Assembly (NCBI GenBank): GCA_035315345.1
Contig: DATFYA010000225.1
Span: 1 to 42,673 of the forward strand
Direction of reading: 5' to 3'
Origin: Candidatus Methylomirabilota bacterium
GTDB taxonomy: Bacteria > Methylomirabilota > Methylomirabilia > Rokubacteriales > CSP1-6
DNA: 42,673 nucleotides
The position numbers and the translations under genes were made by a program. Below are positions 1 to 7,834 of the stretch, in pieces (the first letter of the stretch is position 1; each line of letters starts with the position of its first letter). The notes under the pieces are model-generated. The model did not search any database, was not told the DNA's origin, and saw only the letters and a list, made by a program, of their open reading frames with translations.

Positions 1-399
1 CTAGGAGACGGCCGCGCGGGGATCCGCGGCGGTGGTGTGCTCGGTCGGCTGCGGCGTGGCGCTCAAGACGGTGACGCCGTCGGGCGCCTCGAAGCGATGC
101 CAGCGCCCTTCCGGGACGACGATCAGCATGCCCTGAGACAGCGGGATGGACTGCGGCCCGTCCTCGGTCATGATCGTGAGGGTGGCCGCGCCCTCGAGGA
201 CGTGCACCAGCTCGTCGCCCGTGCCGTGCCGCTCCCACGCGGTGTTGCCCGAGAAGCGGCCCGCGAAGATGCTGCCGTCGCGGAACGGCAGGAGCGTCGA
301 GAACGCGGCGCGCACCTCGTCGGCGGGCGTGTCGGGGCGGCGGTCGCGCAGCGGGATGAGTCCGGCCAGCTCGGCGGCGACGTCGACCGCGCGGATCAC
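1..399 (-). CDS. Cupin-domain protein
   Basis: Small 132-residue single-domain cupin. The sequence shows cupin motif 1 around residues 51-70 (G51, H58, E63, H66, G70) and motif 2 around residues 90-101 (G90, P96-x-G98, H101), the usual metal-binding pattern. The 'VVPEGRWHRF' stretch is typical of cupins annotated as regulators or stress proteins, but the substrate cannot be read from sequence. The stop codon (TAG, reverse of the first three bases) is exactly at the window edge, so the gene is complete. It ends 18 bases beyond the stop of the next minus-strand gene, so the two could be co-transcribed. Cytoplasmic: no signal peptide or membrane segment is visible. Confidence 0.85.
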   Translation of the reverse strand: MIRAVDVAAELAGLIPLRDRRPDTPADEVRAAFSTLLPFRDGSIFAGRFSGNTAWERHGTGDELVHVLEGAATLTIMTEDGPQSIPLSQGMLIVVPEGRWHRFEAPDGVTVLSATPQPTEHTTAADPRAAVS

Positions 400-417
400 G
401 ACGTCGCCGCTCCCCGG

Positions 418-1545
418 TCAGTCGTCCACGCGGATGGCCATGCGCACGCCCCTGGGCAGGGGAGACCGCTCGGCTTCCACCTGCCAGGACCCGATCTGGG
501 TCAGGCCGCGAACGAACGTGCGGTAGCGGGAGCTGGGGATCACCGCGTAGACGGTGGTCGCGGAGAGCTCGTGCCGTCCGCCGATCCGGGCCCCGCCGGA
601 GCGGGTCAGCAATTCGGTCAGCTCCTGCTCGCTCGCGCCGCGATCCTGGACGGTGAGCCGTCCGACCACGTGCGGTCCGCCGCTGCGTGGGCTCTGCGCC
701 GACGTGGTGGCCACCATCGCCCCGCTCCGAGCCGCGGCGAGCCGCGGTGGCGCCGGCTCCGATCCACGCCGCGACCCGCCGTCGATCGGCTCGGGGCGAG
801 CGGGCGCCCGACGCGCCATCGTGACGTCGGACGCGGCATCCGGTCGCAGGATCGGCGTGGGCAGCAGCACGTAGAGGAGGAGACCGACCACGAGCGCGAT
901 GCCCGCGACCTGCACCGACCCGATGCGGGAGAACGAGACGAGCGCGGCGGTCGATGCGGCGGTGGCGCGCGCGGCCCGCGCGCGCGCGTGCGCGGCGACC
1001 CGGCCGACCTCGGCGCGGGCGCGCTCGACGCCGTCCTGGGCGCCCCGCCGGACACGCGCGTGGGCGCTCGCCAGCGCGGGCCGCAGGCGGCCGATGCCGG
1101 TGACGACGGCGTGGGAGCCGGCGCGCAAGGCGGCCGCGTCGTGCGCGGCGCGCTCTCGAAGTGTGGCACCCCGCGCCACGAGCGATTGCGAGGCCGCGCG
1201 CGTCCCGGACGAGGCCGCGGCGGCCCACGCGCGCGCGGCGCCGGCGGCGCGCCCCGCCGCGGCGACGGCTCCCGTCACCGGCAGGCGCAGCCTCGGTTCG
1301 ACGCGATCGGGCAGGACGGAGAGGGCGGCGGCGTGGCCGACGGGCTCGGTCAGCCCGCTCGAGATGGAGAGCGTCCGCGACCAGATCGGATTCAGCAGGG
1401 AATGCCGCTCACGGTCCAGGCGGTCCCGCTCGGCTTGACAGTCGGAGCACTGCTTCAGGTGAGTTTCGACGAGAGCCCATTCGGTCAGGCTGGTCTCGCC
1501 GCGAGCGACCGGGGGAATCAGCGGGAGGATCTCGTGACAGTTCAT
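418..1545 (-). CDS. Membrane protein with anti-sigma-type zinc finger (copy A)
   Basis: 375 residues. The N-terminus carries the HxxxCxxC zinc-finger motif of ZAS anti-sigma factors (H29, C33, C36). A long Ala/Arg-rich linker (about 75-205) follows, then one membrane helix at about 211-230, then a Ser/Pro-rich stretch and a compact C-terminal domain at about 292-375. The architecture predicts a cytoplasmic zinc finger and an extracytoplasmic sensor domain. A paralog lies directly upstream (1642-2751) with the same order and a closely similar last 85 residues, for example the shared 'VEAERS.LP' and 'IRV' ending. No ECF sigma gene is adjacent, which is unusual for an anti-sigma factor. Role as anti-sigma factor is inferred from the motif only; it may be an orphan sensor or a scaffold. 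Confidence 0.8.
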   Translation of the reverse strand: MNCHEILPLIPPVARGETSLTEWALVETHLKQCSDCQAERDRLDRERHSLLNPIWSRTLSISSGLTEPVGHAAALSVLPDRVEPRLRLPVTGAVAAAGRAAGAARAWAAAASSGTRAASQSLVARGATLRERAAHDAAALRAGSHAVVTGIGRLRPALASAHARVRRGAQDGVERARAEVGRVAAHARARAARATAASTAALVSFSRIGSVQVAGIALVVGLLLYVLLPTPILRPDAASDVTMARRAPARPEPIDGGSRRGSEPAPPRLAAARSGAMVATTSAQSPRSGGPHVVGRLTVQDRGASEQELTELLTRSGGARIGGRHELSATTVYAVIPSSRYRTFVRGLTQIGSWQVEAERSPLPRGVRMAIRVDD

Positions 1546-1641
1546 GGCAGCAGCCTCTTCAGCGCTTCGGTATGGCGAACTTGCCGAGCTTAGTGGGTCA
1601 TGAGGGCCACGTCAAGGCAGGTGTGAAGACCCCGTCCGGGG

Positions 1642-2751
1642 TCATCCGCCTACGCGAATGGTCAGATGCACGTCCTCCGGAAGTCGCGACCGCTCGGCCT
1701 CGACGCGCCACGCGCCGATCCGGGCCAGCCCGCGGGTGAATTCCTCGTAACCGGACTGCGGGACCACCGCGTCCAGGAACATGACCGCGCCGGCCCGGTC
1801 CGTGCCCACCAGGCTGCCGCCCGTCCGCGCCAGCAGCGCCGTGAGATCGCGCTCGGCCACGCCCCGGTTCTTCACCGACAGCTGTCCCGCGACGTGCGCC
1901 AGCGTGGGCGGACGCCGCGGGGCCAGGTCCGGGCTGGCCGTCTCCGCCCGCTTCGGCGCCGACAGCGGGGCCCTGGCCGGCTCGGGCTTCTGGATGGGCG
2001 TGCTCGGGGGCGCCGGCGGGGCGGGCGCGCGCCGCACCTCGGGCTCCGGTCGGCTGACGCTGAGGGCGGCGAGGGCGACCCCGCTCTCCAGCTCGGCCGG
2101 CCCGGTGCGCTCGGGCACCGCGGGCGTGCTGCTCTCGATCGTGGCGGGCGGCGCGGCCTTGACGTCGAGCCGCGCGGGCGATGGCGCCGGAGATTCCACG
2201 AGCGCCGGCGGCGCGAGCCGCGCGTCCGTCCCCGTGCCGATCGGGCCCGGGGCACGCGGCCGGAGCGCGGAGTGACCGGCATAGACCGCCAGCGTCGCGA
2301 GGACCCCGAGCCACACCAGGCGGACGGCCGGCCGCCGCGGTGTCGGCAATGCGGCGAGCCGGACGCGCAGGCCGCCGACGCGAGCGCGCAGGCCGCCGAC
2401 GCGAGCGCGCAGGCCGGGCGTCACGCGGAGCGCGCCCGCGCCGGCTCGCGCGGTCTCGGCGAGCGCGGTCCGGGCGCGCGCGAAGAGCGCCGCGCCGTGG
2501 CGGGCCGCGTCACCGGCGACGGCGCCGGCCCGGGCGCTGAGCGCCGGCCCCGACGCGCGCAGCGCACCGAGGCGCACGCGCACGACGGCCAGCGACGCGG
2601 CGCGTTCGGGGGGCGGCGGAGTCTGGTGGTCCCGTGAGGCCTCCCGGCACGCGGCGCACTGTCTGAGATGCGCTTCGACCAGGGCCAGCTCGGTGAGGCC
2701 GATGTTGCGGGATGAGGCGGCAGCCAGCTCGTGGGCATCTTCGCAGTTCAT
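1642..2751 (-). CDS. Membrane protein with anti-sigma-type zinc finger (copy B)
   Basis: 369 residues, paralog of the gene just downstream (418-1545). Both start with M-N-C-[EH], carry HxxxCxxC (here H28, C32, C35), have an Ala/Arg-rich middle, one membrane helix (here about 143-160) and a conserved C-terminal domain (about 285-369). Between helix and C-terminal domain is a long Pro/Ala-rich spacer that may cross the cell wall or periplasm. The middle contains an in-frame tandem repeat (R-A-R-V-G-G-L units, residues about 112-130). The 96-base gap to copy A suggests a tandem duplication transcribed together. A partner sigma factor is not visible nearby. The start ATG was chosen because it aligns with copy A. 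Confidence 0.8.
   Translation of the reverse strand: MNCEDAHELAAASSRNIGLTELALVEAHLRQCAACREASRDHQTPPPPERAASLAVVRVRLGALRASGPALSARAGAVAGDAARHGAALFARARTALAETARAGAGALRVTPGLRARVGGLRARVGGLRVRLAALPTPRRPAVRLVWLGVLATLAVYAGHSALRPRAPGPIGTGTDARLAPPALVESPAPSPARLDVKAAPPATIESSTPAVPERTGPAELESGVALAALSVSRPEPEVRRAPAPPAPPSTPIQKPEPARAPLSAPKRAETASPDLAPRRPPTLAHVAGQLSVKNRGVAERDLTALLARTGGSLVGTDRAGAVMFLDAVVPQSGYEEFTRGLARIGAWRVEAERSRLPEDVHLTIRVGG
2365..2416. repeat. In-frame 21-bp tandem repeat
   Basis: Two identical 21-base units (2365-2385, 2386-2406) and the first 10 bases of a third (2407-2416) lie inside the copy B zinc-finger protein gene. Because the unit is a multiple of three, it adds whole seven-residue blocks (R-A-R-V-G-G-L type) without breaking the frame. 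This is likely a slippage-generated length polymorphism in the linker before the membrane helix. Confidence 0.85.
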
Positions 2752-2920
2752 CGTGGTACCTCTACCGGTGCCGCGGCGTGTCGGGAACGGGTGTCTCAGC
2801 CTGAGGACGAGCGTAGAGCGAGACGGCGAGCGTGGTCAAGCACCCCCCGTGTAAGCGCAGGAGATTTCGCGGTGAGCAACCGAGGCGATCGGGGCGGAAG
2901 CCGAAGCTGCCCTTACGCAA

Positions 2921-3802
2921 TCAGGTCTGCAGGTCGCCCACCGCGTCGGCGAGGGCCTCCAGCTCGACCCGCCACGAGCGTGGCGCGATCACCGGGCGCA
3001 CCACGAACTTCGAGAATCCCACCGCGATGAACTGCTCGATGGTGGCGCGGAGGGCGGGATAGCCCACCGGCGTCAACTCGAGCGCGCGCGGCCGGCGGGC
3101 GGCCAGCGCCCGGGCCGCCGCGTCGTCGAGCGGCGCGCTCGCGTAACCGATACTCATGCCGAAGTGCTCGGGGCTGATCGAGCGGGAGGCGCGCGCGGCC
3201 GCCGCCTCGATCACCTCGCGCCCCGCCGCCGCTTCCGCCGGCGTGCAGAGCGAGGGCAGCCAGCCGTCGGACAGCCGGCCGCAGCGCTGGAGCGCGGCCG
3301 GCGCGGTGCCGCCGAGCCAGACCTCGAGCGGTTGCTGCACCGGCAGCGGAGCGAGGCGGACGTCCGTGAAGCGCCCGGCCGGCCCGTCGTGATCCACCGT
3401 CTCGCCCGCCCACAGGCGCCGCAGCAGCGGGAGCGCCTCGTCGATGAACGCGCCGCGCTGCTTCGGCTCGACGCCGATCGCGTCGCGCTCGGGCGCGTAG
3501 GTCAATCCGGGCACCAGGGTGACGAGCAGTCGACCGCCCGAGAGCCGGTCCAGACTCGCCAGCTGCTTCGCGAGCCTCAGCACGTTGCGTCCGGGCAGCA
3601 GCGCGGTCGTGCCGATCTTCAGCTGCGGGCGGATCGCGGCGGCCCACGCCAGGCCCACCAGCGGGTCGACCACCGGCCCGGTCAGCACTTCCGAGAGCCA
3701 CAGCGAGTCGAACCCAAGCGTCTCGAGCCCGTCCACCAGCTCGGCGAACGCCTCGGTCGTCGGCGCCGCGCCCCCGGCTCCCACCCCGATGCGGATCTTC
3801 AT
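2921..3802 (-). CDS. Luciferase-like (LLM) flavin/F420-dependent oxidoreductase
   Basis: 293 residues covering one TIM-barrel domain of the bacterial luciferase-like family. Family signs in order: an N-terminal strand followed by 'LGFDSLWLSE', the 'IGTTALLPGRN' segment, then 'LASLDRLSGGRL', and 'PLEVWLGGTAP' before 'LSDGWLPS'. It looks like the actinobacterial-type subfamily usually described as probable F420-dependent oxidoreductases. The cofactor (FMN or F420) cannot be decided from sequence. The substrate is unknown. It is divergent from the exonuclease-like gene at 3856 with only 53 bases between the starts, so the two promoters must be close or overlapping. Confidence 0.85.
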   Translation of the reverse strand: MKIRIGVGAGGAAPTTEAFAELVDGLETLGFDSLWLSEVLTGPVVDPLVGLAWAAAIRPQLKIGTTALLPGRNVLRLAKQLASLDRLSGGRLLVTLVPGLTYAPERDAIGVEPKQRGAFIDEALPLLRRLWAGETVDHDGPAGRFTDVRLAPLPVQQPLEVWLGGTAPAALQRCGRLSDGWLPSLCTPAEAAAGREVIEAAAARASRSISPEHFGMSIGYASAPLDDAAARALAARRPRALELTPVGYPALRATIEQFIAVGFSKFVVRPVIAPRSWRVELEALADAVGDLQT

Positions 3803-3855
3803 GGTGCGATGGATTCTACCGCGTTCGCCCCGCGTGCTGGCGTATCGTTGCCGGG

Positions 3856-4740
3856 ATGATCGTGCACCTGGTCGACGGCACGTACGAGCTGTTCCGCTAC
3901 TTCCTCTCGCCGGCCGCCGCCTTCGACCGGGGCGCGCCGCCCGAGCTGCGCGCAGTCCGCGGCGTGGTGGGCTCGATCCTCTGGATGCTCGAGGGCGGCG
4001 CGACCCACGTCGGCGTCGCGACCGATCACGTGATCGAGTCGTTCCGGAACGGGCTCTGGCCCGGCTACAAGACGGGCGAGGGCATCGATCCTGTCCTCCG
4101 CGCCCAGTTCGAGCCGCTGGAGGAGGCGCTGCGGTCGCTCGGCGTCACGGTGTGGGCGATGGTCGAGCTCGAGGCCGATGACGCGCTGGCCGCGGCGGCG
4201 CAGATGTCCGCCGCCGACTCCCGGGTCGACCAGGTCATCATCTGCACGCCCGACAAGGACCTCGCCCAGTGCGTGCGGGGCGAGCGCGTCGTCCAGCTCG
4301 ACCGGCGGCGCAACGAGACGCGCGACGAGTCGGGCGTCGAGAAGAAGTTCGGGGTCCGCCCCGCGTCCATCCCCGACTGGCTCGCCCTGGTCGGTGACGC
4401 CGCCGACGGCTACCCGGGGCTGCCCGGCTGGGGTGCCACTTCCGCCTCCGCGGTGCTCGCCCGCTACCGGCACCTCGAGGGCATCCCCGAGCGCCCCGGT
4501 GACTGGGAAATCTCCGTGCGCGGCGCCGCACGGCTGGCCGCGACCCTCGCCGAGCAGCGCGAGCACGCGCTCCTGTTCCGCACGCTCGCGACCCTGCGCG
4601 CCGACGCGCCGATCGACGCGGACGTGGATGCCTTGCGGTGGACGGGGCCGCGCCCGGATTTTCCATCGTGGGCCGGGCGGCTCGGCACGCCCGCGCTCCA
4701 CGAGCGCGCGGCCGCGCTGGCCGCGGACCGCGCCCCCTGA
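3856..4740 (+). CDS. Stand-alone 5'-3' exonuclease-fold (PIN/H3TH) protein
   Basis: 294 residues resembling the 5'-nuclease domain of DNA polymerase I, but with no polymerase attached. Acidic metal-ligand positions are present: D7 in 'LVDGTYE', E104/E106/D108/D109 in 'ELEADDALA', D133 and D135 in 'TPDKD', D181 and D184 in 'VGDAADGYPG'. The last segment, with the following Gly-Trp-Gly, is the helix-3-turn-helix DNA-binding motif. Family members process flaps and remove RNA primers, or are poorly characterised paralogs. The intact acidic set predicts an active nuclease. The next gene starts 11 bases after the stop, so they likely share a transcript, although a functional link to the transporter is not obvious. 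Confidence 0.85.
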   Translation: MIVHLVDGTYELFRYFLSPAAAFDRGAPPELRAVRGVVGSILWMLEGGATHVGVATDHVIESFRNGLWPGYKTGEGIDPVLRAQFEPLEEALRSLGVTVWAMVELEADDALAAAAQMSAADSRVDQVIICTPDKDLAQCVRGERVVQLDRRRNETRDESGVEKKFGVRPASIPDWLALVGDAADGYPGLPGWGATSASAVLARYRHLEGIPERPGDWEISVRGAARLAATLAEQREHALLFRTLATLRADAPIDADVDALRWTGPRPDFPSWAGRLGTPALHERAAALAADRAP

Positions 4741-4751
4741 GCCGCGCCGCG

Positions 4752-5999
4752 GTGAACGCGCTCGCGCGGCCGGTACCGGCTCGGCTCGCCGCGCTCCGTC
4801 ACCGTGACTTCCGGCTGTTCTGGAGCGGCCAGCTCGTCTCGCTGATCGGCACCTGGATGCAGAGCGTGGGACAGGCCTGGCTCGTGCTGGAGCTGACCGG
4901 CTCCCCGTTCCACCTCGGCGTGGTGACCGCGCTGCAGTTCACGCCGATCCTCCTCCTCTCGCCGGTGGGCGGCGCGCTCAGCGATCGCTTCCCCAAACGG
5001 CGCATCATCCTGGTGACCCAGGCCGCGATGATGGTGCAGGCCTTCGTGCTGGCCGCGCTCGTGTGGAGCGGGCAGGTACGCTACTGGCACGTGGCGACCC
5101 TCGCCCTGATCTACGGCCTGGGACGCGCGGTCGACATCCCGGCGCGCCAGTCCTACATCACCGACCTGGTGGGCCGGGCCGATCTCGCCAACGCGGTGGC
5201 GTTGAACTCGGTGGTCTTCAACGGCGCGCGCATCGTGGGCCCCGCGGTGGCGGGCCTGCTCATCGCGCGGTTCGGCGTGGGCTGGGCCTTCTGCCTCAAC
5301 GGGCTCAGCTTCGTCGCGGTCCTGGGTGCGCTGCTGGCCACCCGCACGCCGGGCGATCCCCATCCGGCCGGGCGGCTCGGCATTCGCCAGGGGATCTGGG
5401 GCGCGCTCGATTACGCGGCGAGGACGCCGTCGGCCGCCTTCACCCTCTCGATGGTGGTGGCGGTCAGCATCCTGGTGCTGAACTTCAACGTGGTGGTGCC
5501 GCTGATCGCCCGCGACGTGCTCGGCGAGGGCGCGCACGGCTTCGGCCTGCTGATGTCCTCGCTCGGCGCCGGCGCGGTGGCCGCCGGGATCACGCTGACG
5601 CTCTTCCGTCGCGGGCGTCCGGCGCTCTGGTCGCTCGCCGCGGCCGCCGCGATCCTCAGCGCGGGCACCGCCACGCTGGGCCTGGTCTCACACTTCGCGG
5701 CGGCCGCGGCGCTGCTGGTTATCCTCGGCGGCTGTCAGATCGTCTTCTCCACCGGCTGCAACACCACGCTGCAGCTGGACACCCCGGATGCGCTGCGCGG
5801 GCGGGTGATGGGTCTCTACGCGCTCGCCAACGCGGGCATGACCCCGTTCGGCTCGCTGCTGATCGGCGCGCTCGCCGAGCGCCTCGGGGTGCGCGCGGCC
5901 TGCGCGCTGGGCGGCGGCTCAGGCCTGGTCGCGGTGGCGGCCCTGGTGCTGATCGGGCGCCGCGCCGGCGTGGCGTGGAGCCGGGGAACCGAGCGCTAG
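4752..5999 (+). CDS. MFS transporter, EntS-like (MFS_3) exporter
   Basis: 415-residue major facilitator protein. It begins 'LRHRDFRLFWSGQLVSLIGTW', the standard opening of the MFS_3/enterobactin-exporter-like group, and shows about 12 hydrophobic segments in two halves. The loop 'GGALSDRFPKRR' is the conserved motif A between helices 2 and 3. The GTG at 4752 is preferred because the typical family N-terminus starts shortly after it; the open frame runs further upstream to 4638 but only over the end of the preceding gene. Likely a drug, siderophore or metabolite exporter in the inner membrane; substrate unknown. Confidence 0.88.
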   Translation: MNALARPVPARLAALRHRDFRLFWSGQLVSLIGTWMQSVGQAWLVLELTGSPFHLGVVTALQFTPILLLSPVGGALSDRFPKRRIILVTQAAMMVQAFVLAALVWSGQVRYWHVATLALIYGLGRAVDIPARQSYITDLVGRADLANAVALNSVVFNGARIVGPAVAGLLIARFGVGWAFCLNGLSFVAVLGALLATRTPGDPHPAGRLGIRQGIWGALDYAARTPSAAFTLSMVVAVSILVLNFNVVVPLIARDVLGEGAHGFGLLMSSLGAGAVAAGITLTLFRRGRPALWSLAAAAAILSAGTATLGLVSHFAAAAALLVILGGCQIVFSTGCNTTLQLDTPDALRGRVMGLYALANAGMTPFGSLLIGALAERLGVRAACALGGGSGLVAVAALVLIGRRAGVAWSRGTER

Positions 6000-6054
6000 C
6001 CGCCCATCGCGCCCATCACGTTCTCGAGCGAGGTGTCCGCGACGGCGAGGCGGC

Positions 6055-7386
6055 TTACGGGGTGACCGCGTAGAGCGGCCAGGTGCCCGGAAGGCCCTTG
6101 AGGGTGTGTACTCCACGCTCCTCGAACGACAGGCCCGATCCCGCGACCAGGTCCTTCACGGTCCCGGACACGAGGATCTCCCCGGCCCGGGCCTCCGCGA
6201 CCACGCGCGCGCCGATGTGGACGGCGATGCCGCCGACCTTCTCCCCGATGACTTCGCACTCACCGGTGTGGAGACCGGCTCGGATTTCGAGTCCCAACGT
6301 CTTTACATTGTTCGCGATGCTGGCCGCGCATCGGATCCCACGCGCCGGTCCATCGAAGGTAGCGAAGATACCGTCGCCGGCCGTGTCCACTTCACGGCCC
6401 CGGAAGCGGGCGAGCTCCCGGCGCGCAACCGCGTAGTAGGTGCCGAGGACGTCGCGCCACTGCCGGTCCCCCAGCGCGGCCGCTCGCTCGGTAGAGCCCA
6501 CGATGTCGGTGAAGAGTACCGTAGCGAGAATGCGGTCCGACTCGGGCGCGCGTCTCGCTCCCGTCAGGAATTCCTCGACCTCGTCCAGGAGGGTGCCGGT
6601 ATCCTCGACCCACGGCGCGTGGTCTGCCCCCGCGAGCTCGACCAACCTCGCTCCGGGGATGTGTTCGACCAGGTAGCGGGCCTGCTCGACGCTGATCATC
6701 CGATCCTGAGCCCGATGGAGCACGAGGGTCGGTACGCGGACGGCGGGCAGGATGGCCCGGACGTCGATCTCCTTGTTCATCTGCATCACCGCCACCGCAG
6801 CGCCCGGGCTCGCAGCCAGACGTTGATACGTGGCCCACCACTGGCGGTAGCTCTGGTTGTCGGCCGCGCTCGGGGCGCGGAGGTCCGGGCTCCGAGCCTC
6901 GCCCCATCCCATCTCGATGGCATCGATCATCGCCTGCCATTCCTGCTCCGTATGTCCACAGGCATGGTCGGGCGCCCAGGACCGGCGGGCATACGAGCCA
7001 TACAGCACGAGCGCCGAGGTGCGCTCGGGATAGGTCGCCGCGAAAAGCACTGACATCGGGCCGCCCTCCGAGGCTCCGAAGAGGGCGGCTCGCTCCGATC
7101 CCACCGCGTCCATGACCGCACGCACGTCGTCCATGCGCTCCTCGAGCGTCGGGATGCCGCCGACCCGGTCCGATAGCCCGGTGCCGCGTTTGTCGAATCG
7201 GATCAGACGCGAGAAGGATCCGAGCCGTTCGAAGAAGTGGGCCGACCACGGATGCTCCCACTGGTACTCGAGGTGCGACACGAAGCCTGGGACGAAGACG
7301 AGGTCGAGCGGTCCGGCGCCCGTCACCTGGTACGCGACGTGGACATCGCCGCTCTTCGCGTACTGGGTCTTGGGCGGTACCGGCAT
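6055..7386 (-). CDS. Alpha/beta hydrolase fused to class III adenylate/guanylate cyclase
   Basis: 443 residues with two domains. Residues about 10-275 form an alpha/beta hydrolase with the catalytic triad S106 ('GASEGG'), D228 ('HRAQD') and H256 ('GADH'). Residues about 285-443 form a class III nucleotide cyclase with metal-binding D294 ('LFTDIVGST') and D338 ('DTAGDGIFATF'), followed by the 'GLHTGE' segment. This fusion is known from actinobacteria and proteobacteria, but what the hydrolase half binds or cleaves is unsettled. A plausible role is a cytosolic sensor in which a small ester or hydrophobic ligand alters cAMP synthesis. No membrane segment is visible. Both active sites look intact. 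Confidence 0.92.
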   Translation of the reverse strand: MPVPPKTQYAKSGDVHVAYQVTGAGPLDLVFVPGFVSHLEYQWEHPWSAHFFERLGSFSRLIRFDKRGTGLSDRVGGIPTLEERMDDVRAVMDAVGSERAALFGASEGGPMSVLFAATYPERTSALVLYGSYARRSWAPDHACGHTEQEWQAMIDAIEMGWGEARSPDLRAPSAADNQSYRQWWATYQRLAASPGAAVAVMQMNKEIDVRAILPAVRVPTLVLHRAQDRMISVEQARYLVEHIPGARLVELAGADHAPWVEDTGTLLDEVEEFLTGARRAPESDRILATVLFTDIVGSTERAAALGDRQWRDVLGTYYAVARRELARFRGREVDTAGDGIFATFDGPARGIRCAASIANNVKTLGLEIRAGLHTGECEVIGEKVGGIAVHIGARVVAEARAGEILVSGTVKDLVAGSGLSFEERGVHTLKGLPGTWPLYAVTP

Positions 7387-7450
7387 TCCGACCTCGTGTC
7401 CCGCAATATGACCAAGCCAGCGGTGGCCGTCAACCCGAGGCTCGATCGCC

Positions 7451-7834
7451 TCAGTCCGGGATGCCCGCGACGACCGTGATCTCGATCAGCAGGTCGGGCG
7501 AGTTCAGCGAGGCCACGGTCACGGTGGTGCGCGCCGGCTTGTCGGTCGGGAAGTACTTCGCGTATTCCTCGTTGTAGGCGGCCAGGTCGTCGCGGCGGGT
7601 GAGGTGGACCATCGCGCTCAGCACCTGGTCCAGCGAGGTTCCCGCGGCGGTCAGGATCACCCGGATCCGCTCGAGCGTGTTGCGGGTCTGCTCCCGGATG
7701 TCCTTCCCCACCTCGCCGGTCGTCGGATGCCGGCCGGTCTGGCCCGACACGAACACGAGGTTGCCGAACTTCGTGGCGAGCGACAGGTTCGGATTGGGAC
7801 GCTCCACCGCGACGCGCACGATCTCTTTCTTCAC
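7451..7834 (-). CDS. RidA/YjgF-family enamine/imine deaminase
   Basis: 127 residues, a full-length RidA-fold protein. The substrate-binding Arg of active RidA is present (R102 in 'KPARTTV'), as is a late Glu (E118 in 'LLIEITVV'), so deaminase activity is plausible. RidA proteins form trimers and hydrolyse reactive enamines or imines produced by PLP enzymes; several subfamilies act in catabolic operons instead. The start codon is GTG and overlaps the stop of the upstream ThDP-enzyme gene by four bases (GTGA), showing tight translational coupling. The context favours a catabolic member of the family acting on a product of the CoA-transferase/ThDP pathway. Confidence 0.9.
   Translation of the reverse strand: MKKEIVRVAVERPNPNLSLATKFGNLVFVSGQTGRHPTTGEVGKDIREQTRNTLERIRVILTAAGTSLDQVLSAMVHLTRRDDLAAYNEEYAKYFPTDKPARTTVTVASLNSPDLLIEITVVAGIPD

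Noticed and set aside
4638-4751. N-terminal extension of the MFS transporter upstream of 4752
   Set aside because: It would overlap the exonuclease gene by about 100 bases and encodes an Arg/Pro-rich stretch not found in the family.
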